DNA from: an uncultured Pelagibacteraceae bacterium
GTDB lineage: Bacteria > Pseudomonadota > Alphaproteobacteria > Pelagibacterales > Pelagibacteraceae
DNA length: 64,000 nt
NCBI GenBank assembly: GCA_902573465.1
Contig: CACGJX010000003.1
Coordinates: forward strand, 62,001 to 126,000
Direction: 5' to 3'
This document shows, piece after piece, positions 37,172 to 46,717 of the stretch. The notes below the pieces were generated by a model. The model ran no database searches. It saw only the letters and a list, made by a program, of their open reading frames with translations, and was not told the origin of the DNA. Position 1 is the first letter of the stretch; every line of letters begins with the position of its first letter. The translations under genes and the position numbers were made by a program.

Positions 37172-38356
37172 TTAAATAACTAATGAATTAAGATCCTTAC
37201 AAAGTTTTCTTATTTTATTTTGATCTAAAAACTGATTGTTACCGAAGTAAACTGAAAAAAAATGCATATGCTCAGTATTTTTCAAACCAATAATATTCCT
37301 TTTATTCATAAATTTTTTTAGGTAAGGCTGACGTAATTGGTTTCCTAAACTCCCTAATCTATATTCTACAGAGTTTTTATCTAATATACTCAAAACTTTT
37401 TTAAAAAGTTTTGAATTTTTCTTTTTAAGTATTAAGTGCAAACCATAGTTACTCGAGCCTTTTAAGTTGAAATCTTTAAAAAATATATCCCCCCTTAATA
37501 ATTTTAAATATAATTTATGATTTTCATTTCTTTTTTTAATACTTTTATTTAACCTTTTTAATTGTTCAATACCTAACACTGCAGCTATCTCCGTATTTCT
37601 AAAATTAAATCCTTCAGTGTTAAAAATAAAATCATTATTTAAATTTTTATATTTCTTAATTGTTTTCTTTATAAAATATTTATCCTGTGAGTCTCTTAAC
37701 AATCCATGTCCACGTTTCATTTTTGCCAACCTGTCTACTTCTTTTGAATTAGTTGAAATCATTCCACCTTCAATAGTTGTCATATGATGTCCATAGTAAA
37801 ATGAAAAATTTGAAATCTCTCCTAATGCACCTGCTTTTTTTGAGCCTAATTTGGCACCATGAGACTCACAAACATCTTCAATTAAATAAATATTTTTATT
37901 CTTTATATACTCAAGAAATTTATTAGATAGACCAATATAACCCATTGCGTGAGTCAGAAAGATCGCCAGTGTATTTTTATTTATCTTTTTTTTTACTAAA
38001 TTTTCATTAAGAGCTAAATTTTCAAAATTTATATCAACAAAGACTGGTTTAAAACCTGCATTAATTACCGAAACTACATCTGAGTTCCATGTAAATGCTG
38101 GGAGAATTATTTCTTTCTTTTTTTTATTTAGTTCTTTAAGTATATGAATTGAAATTAAATTTGCTGAGGCACCTGAGTTTACAAATGTGCTATATTTTAC
38201 TCCTAACCACTTAGACCACCTATTCTCAAAATCTTTTACTTTAGGACCATTAGTGAACTTATTAGATCGATTTATAAAGTTTACCAACACTTTTTTATCA
38301 CTTCTCAATATGTTGTTTGACATTAAAGGCCATTTATAATTTTTCATAATTTGCAC
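37172..38356 (-). CDS. DegT/DnrJ/EryC1 fold PLP enzyme of the ColD/RfbH-type sugar 3-dehydratase subgroup
   Basis: 394 aa; LPAFTWNSDVVSVINAGFKPVFVD, LIEDVCESHGAKLGSKKAGALGEISNFSFYYGHHMTTIEGGM (His at the usual Schiff-base Lys position). Confidence 0.8.
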   Translation of the reverse strand: MQIMKNYKWPLMSNNILRSDKKVLVNFINRSNKFTNGPKVKDFENRWSKWLGVKYSTFVNSGASANLISIHILKELNKKKKEIILPAFTWNSDVVSVINAGFKPVFVDINFENLALNENLVKKKINKNTLAIFLTHAMGYIGLSNKFLEYIKNKNIYLIEDVCESHGAKLGSKKAGALGEISNFSFYYGHHMTTIEGGMISTNSKEVDRLAKMKRGHGLLRDSQDKYFIKKTIKKYKNLNNDFIFNTEGFNFRNTEIAAVLGIEQLKRLNKSIKKRNENHKLYLKLLRGDIFFKDFNLKGSSNYGLHLILKKKNSKLFKKVLSILDKNSVEYRLGSLGNQLRQPYLKKFMNKRNIIGLKNTEHMHFFSVYFGNNQFLDQNKIRKLCKDLNSLVI

Positions 38357-38420
38357 ATTAAATTAATAATCAGTATAATCAATTCATTTAACAATCGAAT
38401 TATTTTATTTAAAAACTTTT

Positions 38421-39353
38421 ATGAAATTATTATCTATAGTTTTCTCTTTCAGAAATGAGGAAGGTAATATTGAACCACTTGTAAAAAGAATTTCAGATAC
38501 AATGCAAAAAATAGAAAATTGGAAATATGAGTTAATTTTTGTAAATGATGACTCTAATGATAACTCAGAAAAAATCTTAATCAATCTTCAAAAAAATCAT
38601 CCTATTAAAATAATTAATATGAGTAGAAAATTTGGTGTTGATCCTTGTGTTTTAGCAGGTTTCAGAAATAGCTCTGGAGATGCAGTTGTTTATTTACATA
38701 CTGATCAGCAAGATCCTCCTGAACTTATTCCTGATTTGATAAAAAAGCATGAAGAGGGAAATGAGATTGTTCACACTGTTCGAACAAAAAGAAAAGGTGA
38801 AGGAAAATTTAGAATGTTTGTCACAAAAATTGCATACAAAACAATACATATGCTCTCAGATATTAATCTACCTATACAAGCCGGAGACTACAAACTAATT
38901 TCAAAAAAAGCTCTAAGTGTAATTTTAGATCAAAAAGAATTCCGACCATATGTAAGAGGATTGTCGGTATGGGTTGGATTTAAACAAGATTTTGTCTACT
39001 ATGAAAGGCAAGCAAGAGGAGAAGGTGAATCAAAAATGCCACTTCTTTCTGCGGGTCCTATTAATGACTATATATTAGGTATAACCAGTTACTCTCTTAA
39101 ACCTCTTTATCTAGGAATTATTTTTGGTTTTTTTGCAATTCTTATATGCTTGTTATTAATTGTTTACGCTCTTTTTTTAAAATTTAATAATTTAGCTATA
39201 CCAGGTTCTACAAGTATAATAATAGCTATTTCATTTTTTTCAGGAATATTACTTTTCACTTTAGGTATACTAGGTATTTATCTAGCCAGAGTATTCGAGC
39301 AAACAAAAGGACGCGAGCAGTACGTAATAAAAGAAATAAAAGATTATAAGTAA
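38421..39353 (+). CDS. Glycosyltransferase family 2 with C-terminal TM helices (GtrB/DPM1-like)
   Basis: 310 aa; LSIVFSFRNEEGNIEPLVKRI, FVNDDSNDNSE, YLHTDQQDPPELIPDLI; two C-terminal TMs. Confidence 0.88.
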   Translation: MKLLSIVFSFRNEEGNIEPLVKRISDTMQKIENWKYELIFVNDDSNDNSEKILINLQKNHPIKIINMSRKFGVDPCVLAGFRNSSGDAVVYLHTDQQDPPELIPDLIKKHEEGNEIVHTVRTKRKGEGKFRMFVTKIAYKTIHMLSDINLPIQAGDYKLISKKALSVILDQKEFRPYVRGLSVWVGFKQDFVYYERQARGEGESKMPLLSAGPINDYILGITSYSLKPLYLGIIFGFFAILICLLLIVYALFLKFNNLAIPGSTSIIIAISFFSGILLFTLGILGIYLARVFEQTKGREQYVIKEIKDYK

Positions 39354-39360
39354 ATACTTA

Positions 39361-41166
39361 ATGAAAAAATATTTTCCGTGGTTTTTTTTAACGATTGGTA
39401 TTTTTCTTGCTACAATCTCATGGAATTATATTTCATTTCCGTACGACCCAACAAATACTATAATAGGTGAATATTCATTAAAAAAGATTAATCCCTTAAA
39501 TGATACTGTTAGGGGTTTATTTTTTATATTTTTTCCTCTTTTGTTATATTTCATTTTTTATTTAATATACAATAAAGAGTTCATCCATTTTAAAATTTTC
39601 GAAGAGAAATTTATAAACTCTAACAGTAATATTAATAATCTTTGTATCATTTTAATATTATTCTCAATCTTAGAATTTTATAGCTTGGACTATAAAAATT
39701 TTTTAGGGTCCCTTGATGTTCATCATGAAGGAACATTTTTGACGGCTCAAATGAATTTTTTTTATAAAGAAGGAATTTGGACCGGAACATTTTTCGATTA
39801 TGGTTTCTTGGGAAACTCAATAGGAATTTTATTTAATTCTTTATTTTCAGAATATAGCATTGGCATTCAAAGATTTTCCTTTAAAATATTAATTCTTATC
39901 AATAAAATTTTGATAATTTTAATTTGTAAAAAAATTGTAGATAGTTTAGATCCCTCAAACCATAAAGAGTCTTTTTTTCTTATCTTTAGCTTGTCAGCAT
40001 TAACTTTGGCCAGTTTTTATGAACATGTAACACCATTTCATCAAAGAATTTTTTTATTCTTAATTTTCACATTAATGTCCTTCAGTATTATTTTATCAAA
40101 ATCTAATAATATTTTCATTTTGTTAATGACAGGTGCATTTTCTTTAATAGCAATTTTATTTTATTGGGATATTGGGACTTATGTAAATGTAATTTTATTT
40201 TTTGTTTTAATCTACTTATTTACAATAAAAAGATATAGTGATTTTAATAAAATCTTAATTGGAATAATTTTTTCGTGGTTTTTATTTTTAGTACTCACTC
40301 CTAAAAACGAGTTCAGGGAATTCATTAATCAATATTTATTTATAATAAATATTTCTGACTACTTAATTGGAATAGAGTATCCTGAGCCATTTTCAAATAA
40401 ATCAACAAGACATACTAAAGCACTTTTATTAATCATATTTTCTGGTGTTTTTTTAATTAATTATTTTTTTGATAATCTTAAAAAAGAAAGCTTACAATCA
40501 AAATTCTTACTTTTTTATCTTTTTATATCATCGATAATTTTTTTTAAATCTGGATTAATGAGATCAGATAGCCCTCATATTAAATATACTTCTGGGCCTT
40601 ATACTCTTTTAATCTTTTTCTTTATTACTTATTATTTGATAAATATCACTGATAAATTGAATATTTTTAAAAACATTTATAAATTTTTTGAAAAAAAAAC
40701 AAACTTCTTACTTTTTTCTTTTTTAATATGTTGTTTATTTTTTTTCCAAAATAATTATTTCAATCTCATAAATTTATTTAATAGTGAAAAAAATTTTCAT
40801 AAAATAACAAAAGTAAAAGATGAGGTTTTTTTGAATGATGAATATTATAATTTTATAAAAATCTTTAAAGAATTAACTAAAAATGAAAATTGTGTCCAGC
40901 AATTTACTGATGACAATTCGATACCATACTTGGTAAATAAACCAACATGCACAAAGTATTATGTGCACGCACATGTGATACAAAATTGGACTGAGAGCGA
41001 TTTTATAAGAGAATTAAATGAAGCTAGGCCAAATTATATTGTTTACTCCTCTAGAATTAATTGGTTTAAATATAGAAACAACGCACCAAAAGCTGATAAA
41101 TTTATAAAAGATAATTACTCTTTATATAAAGATCTTTCACCTTGGCAAATTTATAAAAAAAGATAA
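39361..41166 (+). CDS. Large polytopic membrane protein, possible GT-C type glycosyltransferase
   Basis: 601 aa with many TM segments; directly downstream of a GtrB-like gene. Confidence 0.55.
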   Translation: MKKYFPWFFLTIGIFLATISWNYISFPYDPTNTIIGEYSLKKINPLNDTVRGLFFIFFPLLLYFIFYLIYNKEFIHFKIFEEKFINSNSNINNLCIILILFSILEFYSLDYKNFLGSLDVHHEGTFLTAQMNFFYKEGIWTGTFFDYGFLGNSIGILFNSLFSEYSIGIQRFSFKILILINKILIILICKKIVDSLDPSNHKESFFLIFSLSALTLASFYEHVTPFHQRIFLFLIFTLMSFSIILSKSNNIFILLMTGAFSLIAILFYWDIGTYVNVILFFVLIYLFTIKRYSDFNKILIGIIFSWFLFLVLTPKNEFREFINQYLFIINISDYLIGIEYPEPFSNKSTRHTKALLLIIFSGVFLINYFFDNLKKESLQSKFLLFYLFISSIIFFKSGLMRSDSPHIKYTSGPYTLLIFFFITYYLINITDKLNIFKNIYKFFEKKTNFLLFSFLICCLFFFQNNYFNLINLFNSEKNFHKITKVKDEVFLNDEYYNFIKIFKELTKNENCVQQFTDDNSIPYLVNKPTCTKYYVHAHVIQNWTESDFIRELNEARPNYIVYSSRINWFKYRNNAPKADKFIKDNYSLYKDLSPWQIYKKR

Positions 41167-41184
41167 TTTATCGAAATATTAATT

Positions 41185-42096
41185 ATGCTATCTAACAAAG
41201 AAATTGTAGTCCCAAATAACTTACTAAATTCTGCGCACAAAAATAAAGGAATAAAAGCAGGTATTGTTAATGCGGGGAAACCCTTGCCAATGTTATCTGT
41301 TCAAGATGCAGTCAAAGAAAATTTAATTGAGCCAATATTTATTGGTGATGAAAAAGAAATTCTCAAATGTGCTAGTGATTTAAAATGGGATATTTCTAAA
41401 TATGAAATTATTAATGAACCTGTTGAAAATAATACTGCAGGTATAGCTGCAAAACTAGCTAGTGAAGGAAAAATAAGAATTATAGTAAAAGGACATATAC
41501 ATACAGATATTTTAATGAAAGAGGTTCTAAAAAGAGAATATAACTTGTTGGGAAAAACAAGGTTAAGTCATATCTGGCATATGACGCTAGAAAAAGATGA
41601 TAAACCCCTTATAATTACTGATGGTGCTTTAAATGTTTTGCCAAATGTAAAAACCAAAATGCATATTTTAAAAAACGTAATTAATTTTTCTCATAGAATT
41701 GGAATTGAAAAACCAAAAATTGCAGTGTTGTCTGCGACAGAAGAAGTTTTAGATAGTGTTCCAAGTTCTAAAGAAGCTGAAGAAATTACAAATCTTGCAA
41801 AAAAAGAAAATTTAAATGCCGATGTATTTGGGCCTTTGGCTTTTGATAATAGTATATCAAAAAAATCTGCAGCTATTAAAGGTATTAAAAATGATGTTGC
41901 GGGAATTGCTGATGTTTTATTAGTGCCCAGTGTTGAGACAGGTAATGCATTAGTTAAGATGTTAATATATTTTAGTGGTGCATGTGCTGCAGGAGTAGTT
42001 GTAGGTGGTAAAGTACCTGTGGTAATAACTAGCCGCTCTGATGAAGCGCCCGCTAGACTAGCGTCAATAGCTGCAGCTGTTGTTGCACTAGATTAA
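41185..42096 (+). CDS. Phosphate acetyl/butyryltransferase family protein
   Basis: 303 aa; IRIIVKGHIHTDILMKEVL, ITDGALNVLPN, ADVLLVPSVETGNALVKMLIYFSGACAAGVVVGGKVPVVITSRSD. Confidence 0.85.
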   Translation: MLSNKEIVVPNNLLNSAHKNKGIKAGIVNAGKPLPMLSVQDAVKENLIEPIFIGDEKEILKCASDLKWDISKYEIINEPVENNTAGIAAKLASEGKIRIIVKGHIHTDILMKEVLKREYNLLGKTRLSHIWHMTLEKDDKPLIITDGALNVLPNVKTKMHILKNVINFSHRIGIEKPKIAVLSATEEVLDSVPSSKEAEEITNLAKKENLNADVFGPLAFDNSISKKSAAIKGIKNDVAGIADVLLVPSVETGNALVKMLIYFSGACAAGVVVGGKVPVVITSRSDEAPARLASIAAAVVALD

Positions 42097-42158
42097 ATGT
42101 TTGATTGCAATAAAATTAAATTTGTCTTAAATAATTCATCAATTATAAAAATGTATTA

Positions 42159-43445
42159 ATGGCTATTACTTATTTAAAAAAGTCTCCAAAAACTTCGTCC
42201 ACTGACGATAATAAGACAACAGGGATAGTTCAAGATTTATTAAAAAATATCGAAACAACAAAAGAACAAGGCTGCATCGATTTAACTAAAAAATTCGATA
42301 AGTATGATGGGGAAATCATAGTATCAAAAGATAAAATTGAGGAAATTAAAAAAACGTTAGATCAAAAAACTAAAGATGATATTCAATTTTCATTTGAAAG
42401 GGTTAGAAAATTTGCTGAAGCACAACTTAAAAATTATGGTCAAGATTTCGAGGTAGAACTTTCTGATGGTCTGTATGCAGGTCAAAAATTAGTGCCTATT
42501 AATACAGCGGGTTGCTACATCCCAGGTGGAAGATATGCTCACATTGCATCTGCTGTAATGAGTGTAACTACAGCAAAAGTTGCTGGAGTAAAAAATATTA
42601 TTGCATGTAGTCCTCCTAAAGAAGGTGTTGGTGCCCATCCTACTATTGTGTACACAGCTGATCTCTGCGGTGCAGATGTTATTTTAAATTTAGGGGGAGT
42701 TCCTGCAATTGCAGCAATGACCAATGGATTATTTAAAAACCCCCCTGCAGATATAATTGTAGGACCAGGAAATCAATTTGTAGCTGAGGCTAAAAGAATT
42801 TTGTATGGAAAAGTTGGTATTGATTTATTTGCAGGACCAACTGAAATTGGAATTATAGCTGATGCTAAAGCTGATCCAGAAATTGTTGCGGTAGATTTAG
42901 TAGGACAAGCTGAGCATGGATATAACTCACCATGTTGGCTTTATACAACTAGTAAAGAATTAGCTGAAAAAGTAATGAAAAGAGTTCCAGAATTGATTGC
43001 AGAACTTCCAGAAGTTCCAAGAACAAGTGCTGAAGCAGCGTGGAGAGATTATGGTGAAGTAATTCTTTGTGACACTGATGAAGAAATAGTGAAAATTAGT
43101 GACGAATATGCACCTGAACATTTAGAAGTACAGACCGAAAACTTAGAATGGTTTCATGAAAGATTAACAAATTATGGTTCGTTGTTTGTGGGTGAAGAAA
43201 CAACTGTTGCTTACGGCGATAAATGTTCTGGTACAAATCATATTTTACCAACTAAAGGTGCTGGAAGATATACTGGTGGATTATTTGTTGGAAAATTTAT
43301 TAAAACTTTAAGCTTTCAAAGAATGACAAAAGAATCTACTAAATTGGTAGGTGCTGCTGCAGCTAGAATTTCTAGATATGAGGGGATGGAAGCTCATGCG
43401 AGAACAGGAGATGTAAGACTTAGAAAATATGGTTTTTCTAATTAA
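42159..43445 (+). CDS. Histidinol dehydrogenase-fold protein, HpsN (sulfopropanediol 3-dehydrogenase)-like
   Basis: 428 aa; YLKKSPKTSS N-terminus, VPINTAGCYIPGGRYAHIASAVMSVTTAKVAGVKNIIACSPP, GDKCSGTNHILPTKGAGRYTGGLFVGKFIKTLSFQRM. Confidence 0.75.
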   Translation: MAITYLKKSPKTSSTDDNKTTGIVQDLLKNIETTKEQGCIDLTKKFDKYDGEIIVSKDKIEEIKKTLDQKTKDDIQFSFERVRKFAEAQLKNYGQDFEVELSDGLYAGQKLVPINTAGCYIPGGRYAHIASAVMSVTTAKVAGVKNIIACSPPKEGVGAHPTIVYTADLCGADVILNLGGVPAIAAMTNGLFKNPPADIIVGPGNQFVAEAKRILYGKVGIDLFAGPTEIGIIADAKADPEIVAVDLVGQAEHGYNSPCWLYTTSKELAEKVMKRVPELIAELPEVPRTSAEAAWRDYGEVILCDTDEEIVKISDEYAPEHLEVQTENLEWFHERLTNYGSLFVGEETTVAYGDKCSGTNHILPTKGAGRYTGGLFVGKFIKTLSFQRMTKESTKLVGAAAARISRYEGMEAHARTGDVRLRKYGFSN

Positions 43446-43900
43446 TTCTCTGGTACAAAAATTAAACACAATCCATTATTACAAAATCTTTTTCCAGTAG
43501 CAGTAGGCCCATCTAAAAAAACGTGTCCATGATGTGCACCACAATTTGCACAATGATATTCAATTCTTTTCATTCCAAAAGAATAATCAATCTTAGTTTT
43601 AAAAGCTCCTGGCAAAGCTTCAGAAAAAGAAGGCCAACCCGTGCCACTATCGAATTTTGCTTTTGATGAAAATAACTTTGCTCCACAGTTTGCGCAATGA
43701 TAAAAACCATTTCTCTTTTCTTGAAGTAGTTTACTGGTAAACGGTCTCTCAGTGCCCTCATTAAACATTATATCTTTTTGGGCTTTAGTCAGATCAGGAT
43801 TAATAATTTTTTTTGTAGCTGATTTTAAAAATTGATAAGGCAATGATACAAAAAGTATAGAAAGTCCAAATAATTTCAAAATTTTTCTTCTTAAAAGCAT
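43442..43900 (-). CDS. msrB: Peptide-methionine (R)-S-oxide reductase with N-terminal signal/anchor
   Basis: 152 aa; NGFYHCANCGAKLFSSKAKFDSGTGWPSFSEAL, EYHCANCGAHHGHVF; N-terminal MLLRRKILKLFGLSILFVSLP. Confidence 0.9.
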   Translation of the reverse strand: MLLRRKILKLFGLSILFVSLPYQFLKSATKKIINPDLTKAQKDIMFNEGTERPFTSKLLQEKRNGFYHCANCGAKLFSSKAKFDSGTGWPSFSEALPGAFKTKIDYSFGMKRIEYHCANCGAHHGHVFLDGPTATGKRFCNNGLCLIFVPEN

Positions 43901-43969
43901 ATTAAATAAGATTAATTTGAAATTAAGATTTTAACATGCGCTATAATTGTCACTCAAAAATGCTTTTAA

Positions 43970-44584
43970 CTAAAGAAAATATGCCGTTTCTTTAATTATA
44001 TAAATTGTCAGCAAAGACATGAAACTAATAATGAATCCATTAATATATTTCCACGTTTTATCACTCTGAGCATATCTTGAAAAATATACCGATGAATAAC
44101 CAAGTAAAAAGAAAAATATAAAAGATGCTACTGAAGCTCCAATAGCAAAATAGATTTTTTCATCAAATAAAAAATTTTTTGAAAAATTTCCTAAAAAGAA
44201 AACTGTATCGGAATAAACATGTGCATTTAGGTAGGTGAAACCAAGTGTCTTCAATATAACCTTAGCACTAGTAATCTCTTTTTTTTCAATATTGAAATTA
44301 GCACTAACACTAAAAGATTTAATTTTTGAATATATGAAATAGATTAAAAAAATTATTAAACAGATGTTTAAAGTGAGCTCTACAAATATATTAAAATATT
44401 GATGAAAAAAGTGGAATAAAAGAATGCCTGAAAATATTAAAATTAAGTCTGAAAATGAACAAATTAAACAAACTAAAAAAACATACTGTTTTTTAAGCCC
44501 TTGCTCTATTACAAAAATATTTTGAGCACCAATTGCTAGGATTAAACTAAGCCCGGTAATAAAACCTAATACCAGGTATTCCAT
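43970..44584 (-). CDS. LysE family amino acid exporter
   Basis: 204 aa; MEYLVLGFITGLSLILAIGAQNIFVIEQGLKK. Confidence 0.85.
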   Translation of the reverse strand: MEYLVLGFITGLSLILAIGAQNIFVIEQGLKKQYVFLVCLICSFSDLILIFSGILLFHFFHQYFNIFVELTLNICLIIFLIYFIYSKIKSFSVSANFNIEKKEITSAKVILKTLGFTYLNAHVYSDTVFFLGNFSKNFLFDEKIYFAIGASVASFIFFFLLGYSSVYFSRYAQSDKTWKYINGFIISFMSLLTIYIIKETAYFL

Positions 44585-44595
44585 CTAAACTTAAA

Positions 44596-45006
44596 TTATT
44601 CTGGATTAGCTGTTAAAGTTTTGATCTCTAGAATATTTTCGTTAGGGTCTTTTACAAAAAATGTTTCTTGCTCGTATTTTGTTCCTTTAAATCTTAGATA
44701 AGGTTCATCATAATACTTTGCACCTTTTTCTTTCAATCTATTTTTTAAAGTATCAAAATCTTTTCTTGATAAATGAACTCCAAAGTGTGGAACAGAAACG
44801 TTACCCATATCTACATCGTGTCTTTCGTTATCTAGTTTATGCTCACTTGCATGGAGAGTTAATTCATTTCCCCAAAAGTCAACATCAGCCCACTCTTGTG
44901 CTGAATTATCAAGTCGGCAGCCTAAAGTTTCACTATAAAACTTTTTTGCTGTTTCTAGATCTCCACATGGGATTGCTAGATGAAAACAATTAGTATTTTT
45001 GTACAT
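44596..45006 (-). CDS. VOC/glyoxalase-like family protein
   Basis: 136 aa; FHLAIPCGDLETAKKFYSETLGCRLDNS, FGVHLSRKDFDTLKNRL, FFVKDPNENILEIKT. Confidence 0.88.
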   Translation of the reverse strand: MYKNTNCFHLAIPCGDLETAKKFYSETLGCRLDNSAQEWADVDFWGNELTLHASEHKLDNERHDVDMGNVSVPHFGVHLSRKDFDTLKNRLKEKGAKYYDEPYLRFKGTKYEQETFFVKDPNENILEIKTLTANPE

Positions 45007-45078
45007 TATTTCTCCTTTAAATACTGTTTAAAAGCACTATATAGACATTAATTATTTTTATCAAGCTGACAAAATTAG

Positions 45079-45648
45079 ATGAATGATTTTTTACAATCTA
45101 TAATAGACAGAGATCCTGCGGCAAAATCTAAGTTAAGTCTTATCTTAACTTACCCAGGGGTTAAGGCTATTTTTTTTCATAAAATTGCAAATTTTTTTGC
45201 GATTGCAAAATTTGATTTAGTTGCAAGAATCATTTCTCAATTTTCAAGATTTTTAACAGGAATAGAAATTCATCCAAAAGCAAAGATTGGAAAAAATTTA
45301 TTTATTGATCACGGTATGGGAGTTGTTATCGGCGAGACGTCTGAGATTGGAAACAATGTTACTATTTATCATAATGTTACATTAGGTGGAATTGCTCCAA
45401 GTATTAACACTAATGATCAAAGAAATACTAAAAGACATCCAACTTTAGAAGATAATGTTGTTGTTGGATCTGGTGCTCAAATTTTAGGGCCAATAACGAT
45501 TGGTAAAAATTCCTTAATCGGTGCAAATGCAGTAGTTACTAAAAATGTTCCAGAGAAATCAATAATGGTAGGAATTCCAGCTACAAGAGTTGGTGATGCT
45601 ACAAAAGGATTTCAACCTTATGCTGTTACTGATAAAGATAAAGATTAA
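45079..45648 (+). CDS. cysE: Serine O-acetyltransferase
   Basis: 189 aa; [61 protein letters not shown]. Confidence 0.9.
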   Translation: MNDFLQSIIDRDPAAKSKLSLILTYPGVKAIFFHKIANFFAIAKFDLVARIISQFSRFLTGIEIHPKAKIGKNLFIDHGMGVVIGETSEIGNNVTIYHNVTLGGIAPSINTNDQRNTKRHPTLEDNVVVGSGAQILGPITIGKNSLIGANAVVTKNVPEKSIMVGIPATRVGDATKGFQPYAVTDKDKD

Positions 45649-46649
45649 TGTCACAAATAAAAAATAATTTTATCGAGTCGGTTGGCAATACACCTTTAAT
45701 AAAATTAAAAGCAGCTTCAGAGATCACTGGATGTAATATTTATGGAAAAGCGGAGTACCTAAATCCAGGTGGATCTGTTAAAGATAGAGCTGCTCTTGCG
45801 CTAATAAAAGATGCACAAGAAAAGAAATTAATTTCAGAAGGTGGGATTGTTGTTGAAGGAACTGCAGGTAATACTGGGATTGGTTTATGTCTCCTAGGAA
45901 ATTCCTTAGGTTATAAAACAATTATTGTAATGAATGACAACCAAACCCAAGAAAAAAAAGATACATTAAAAAATATTGGTGCAGATCTTAAACTGGTGCC
46001 ACCCAAGCCATATAAAGATGATGGTAACTATGTAAAAGTTGCGGGCCGTCTTGCTGAAGAATTAAAAAGTACAAATAATAATGGTGTAGTTTGGGCAAAC
46101 CAATTTGATAACACTGCTAATGCAAAAGGTCATTACGAAACGACTGGACCAGAGATTTGGGAACAAACCGGTGGTAAAGTAGATGGCTTTGTCTGCGCAT
46201 CAGGAACAGGTGGCACCATTGGTGGTGTAAGTAAATTTCTAAAAGAAAAAAATAAGAATATAAAAATTTATTTATCAGATCCAACAGGCTCTGCACTCTA
46301 TAATCATATTATGAATGGTGAACTTAAAGCTGAGGGTGGATCAATAACTGAAGGTATTGGTTCAAGCAGAATAACTAAAAACTTTGCTGAAGCAAAAATT
46401 GATGGTGCTTTTTCAATCAGTGATCAAGAGTCTTTACCCGTGCTTTATGATTTAATACAGAACGAGGGGTTAAGTTTAGGAACTAGTTGTGGAGTAAATA
46501 TTGCAGGTGCAATTAGATTAGGAAAAGAGCTAGGTCCGGGAAAAACAATTGTAACAATTCTCTGTGATAGATCAGATAAATACAACTCAAAGATGTTTAA
46601 CAAATCATTTTTAAAGGAAAAAAACCTACCTATTCCTAGCTGGTTATAA
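45648..46649 (+). CDS. cysK: Cysteine synthase (O-acetylserine sulfhydrylase family)
   Basis: 333 aa; VGNTPLIKL, EYLNPGGSVKDRAAL, EGTAGNTGIGL, SGTGGTIGG; 1-nt overlap with cysE. Confidence 0.88.
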   Translation: MSQIKNNFIESVGNTPLIKLKAASEITGCNIYGKAEYLNPGGSVKDRAALALIKDAQEKKLISEGGIVVEGTAGNTGIGLCLLGNSLGYKTIIVMNDNQTQEKKDTLKNIGADLKLVPPKPYKDDGNYVKVAGRLAEELKSTNNNGVVWANQFDNTANAKGHYETTGPEIWEQTGGKVDGFVCASGTGGTIGGVSKFLKEKNKNIKIYLSDPTGSALYNHIMNGELKAEGGSITEGIGSSRITKNFAEAKIDGAFSISDQESLPVLYDLIQNEGLSLGTSCGVNIAGAIRLGKELGPGKTIVTILCDRSDKYNSKMFNKSFLKEKNLPIPSWL

Positions 46650-46664
46650 TATCGCATACCAGGC

Positions 46665-46690
46665 ATGTAACAAAACAGTTACATTTTTAT
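46665..46690 (+). terminator. Weak intrinsic terminator-like hairpin after cysK
   Basis: ATGTAAC-aaaaca-GTTACAT followed by TTTTAT. Confidence 0.6.
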
Positions 46691-46717
46691 ATTAATATTA
46701 TTTAACGTCGGGAGATT

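Noticed and set aside
42159-43445. Annotation as biosynthetic histidinol dehydrogenase (hisD)
   Set aside because: No his operon neighbours and sequence features closer to HpsN-type dehydrogenases; left without a gene symbol because phylogeny could not be run.
43570-43761. 63-aa same-strand alternative-frame ORF in msrB
   Set aside because: MsrB frame is conserved and intact; alternative frame is unsupported.
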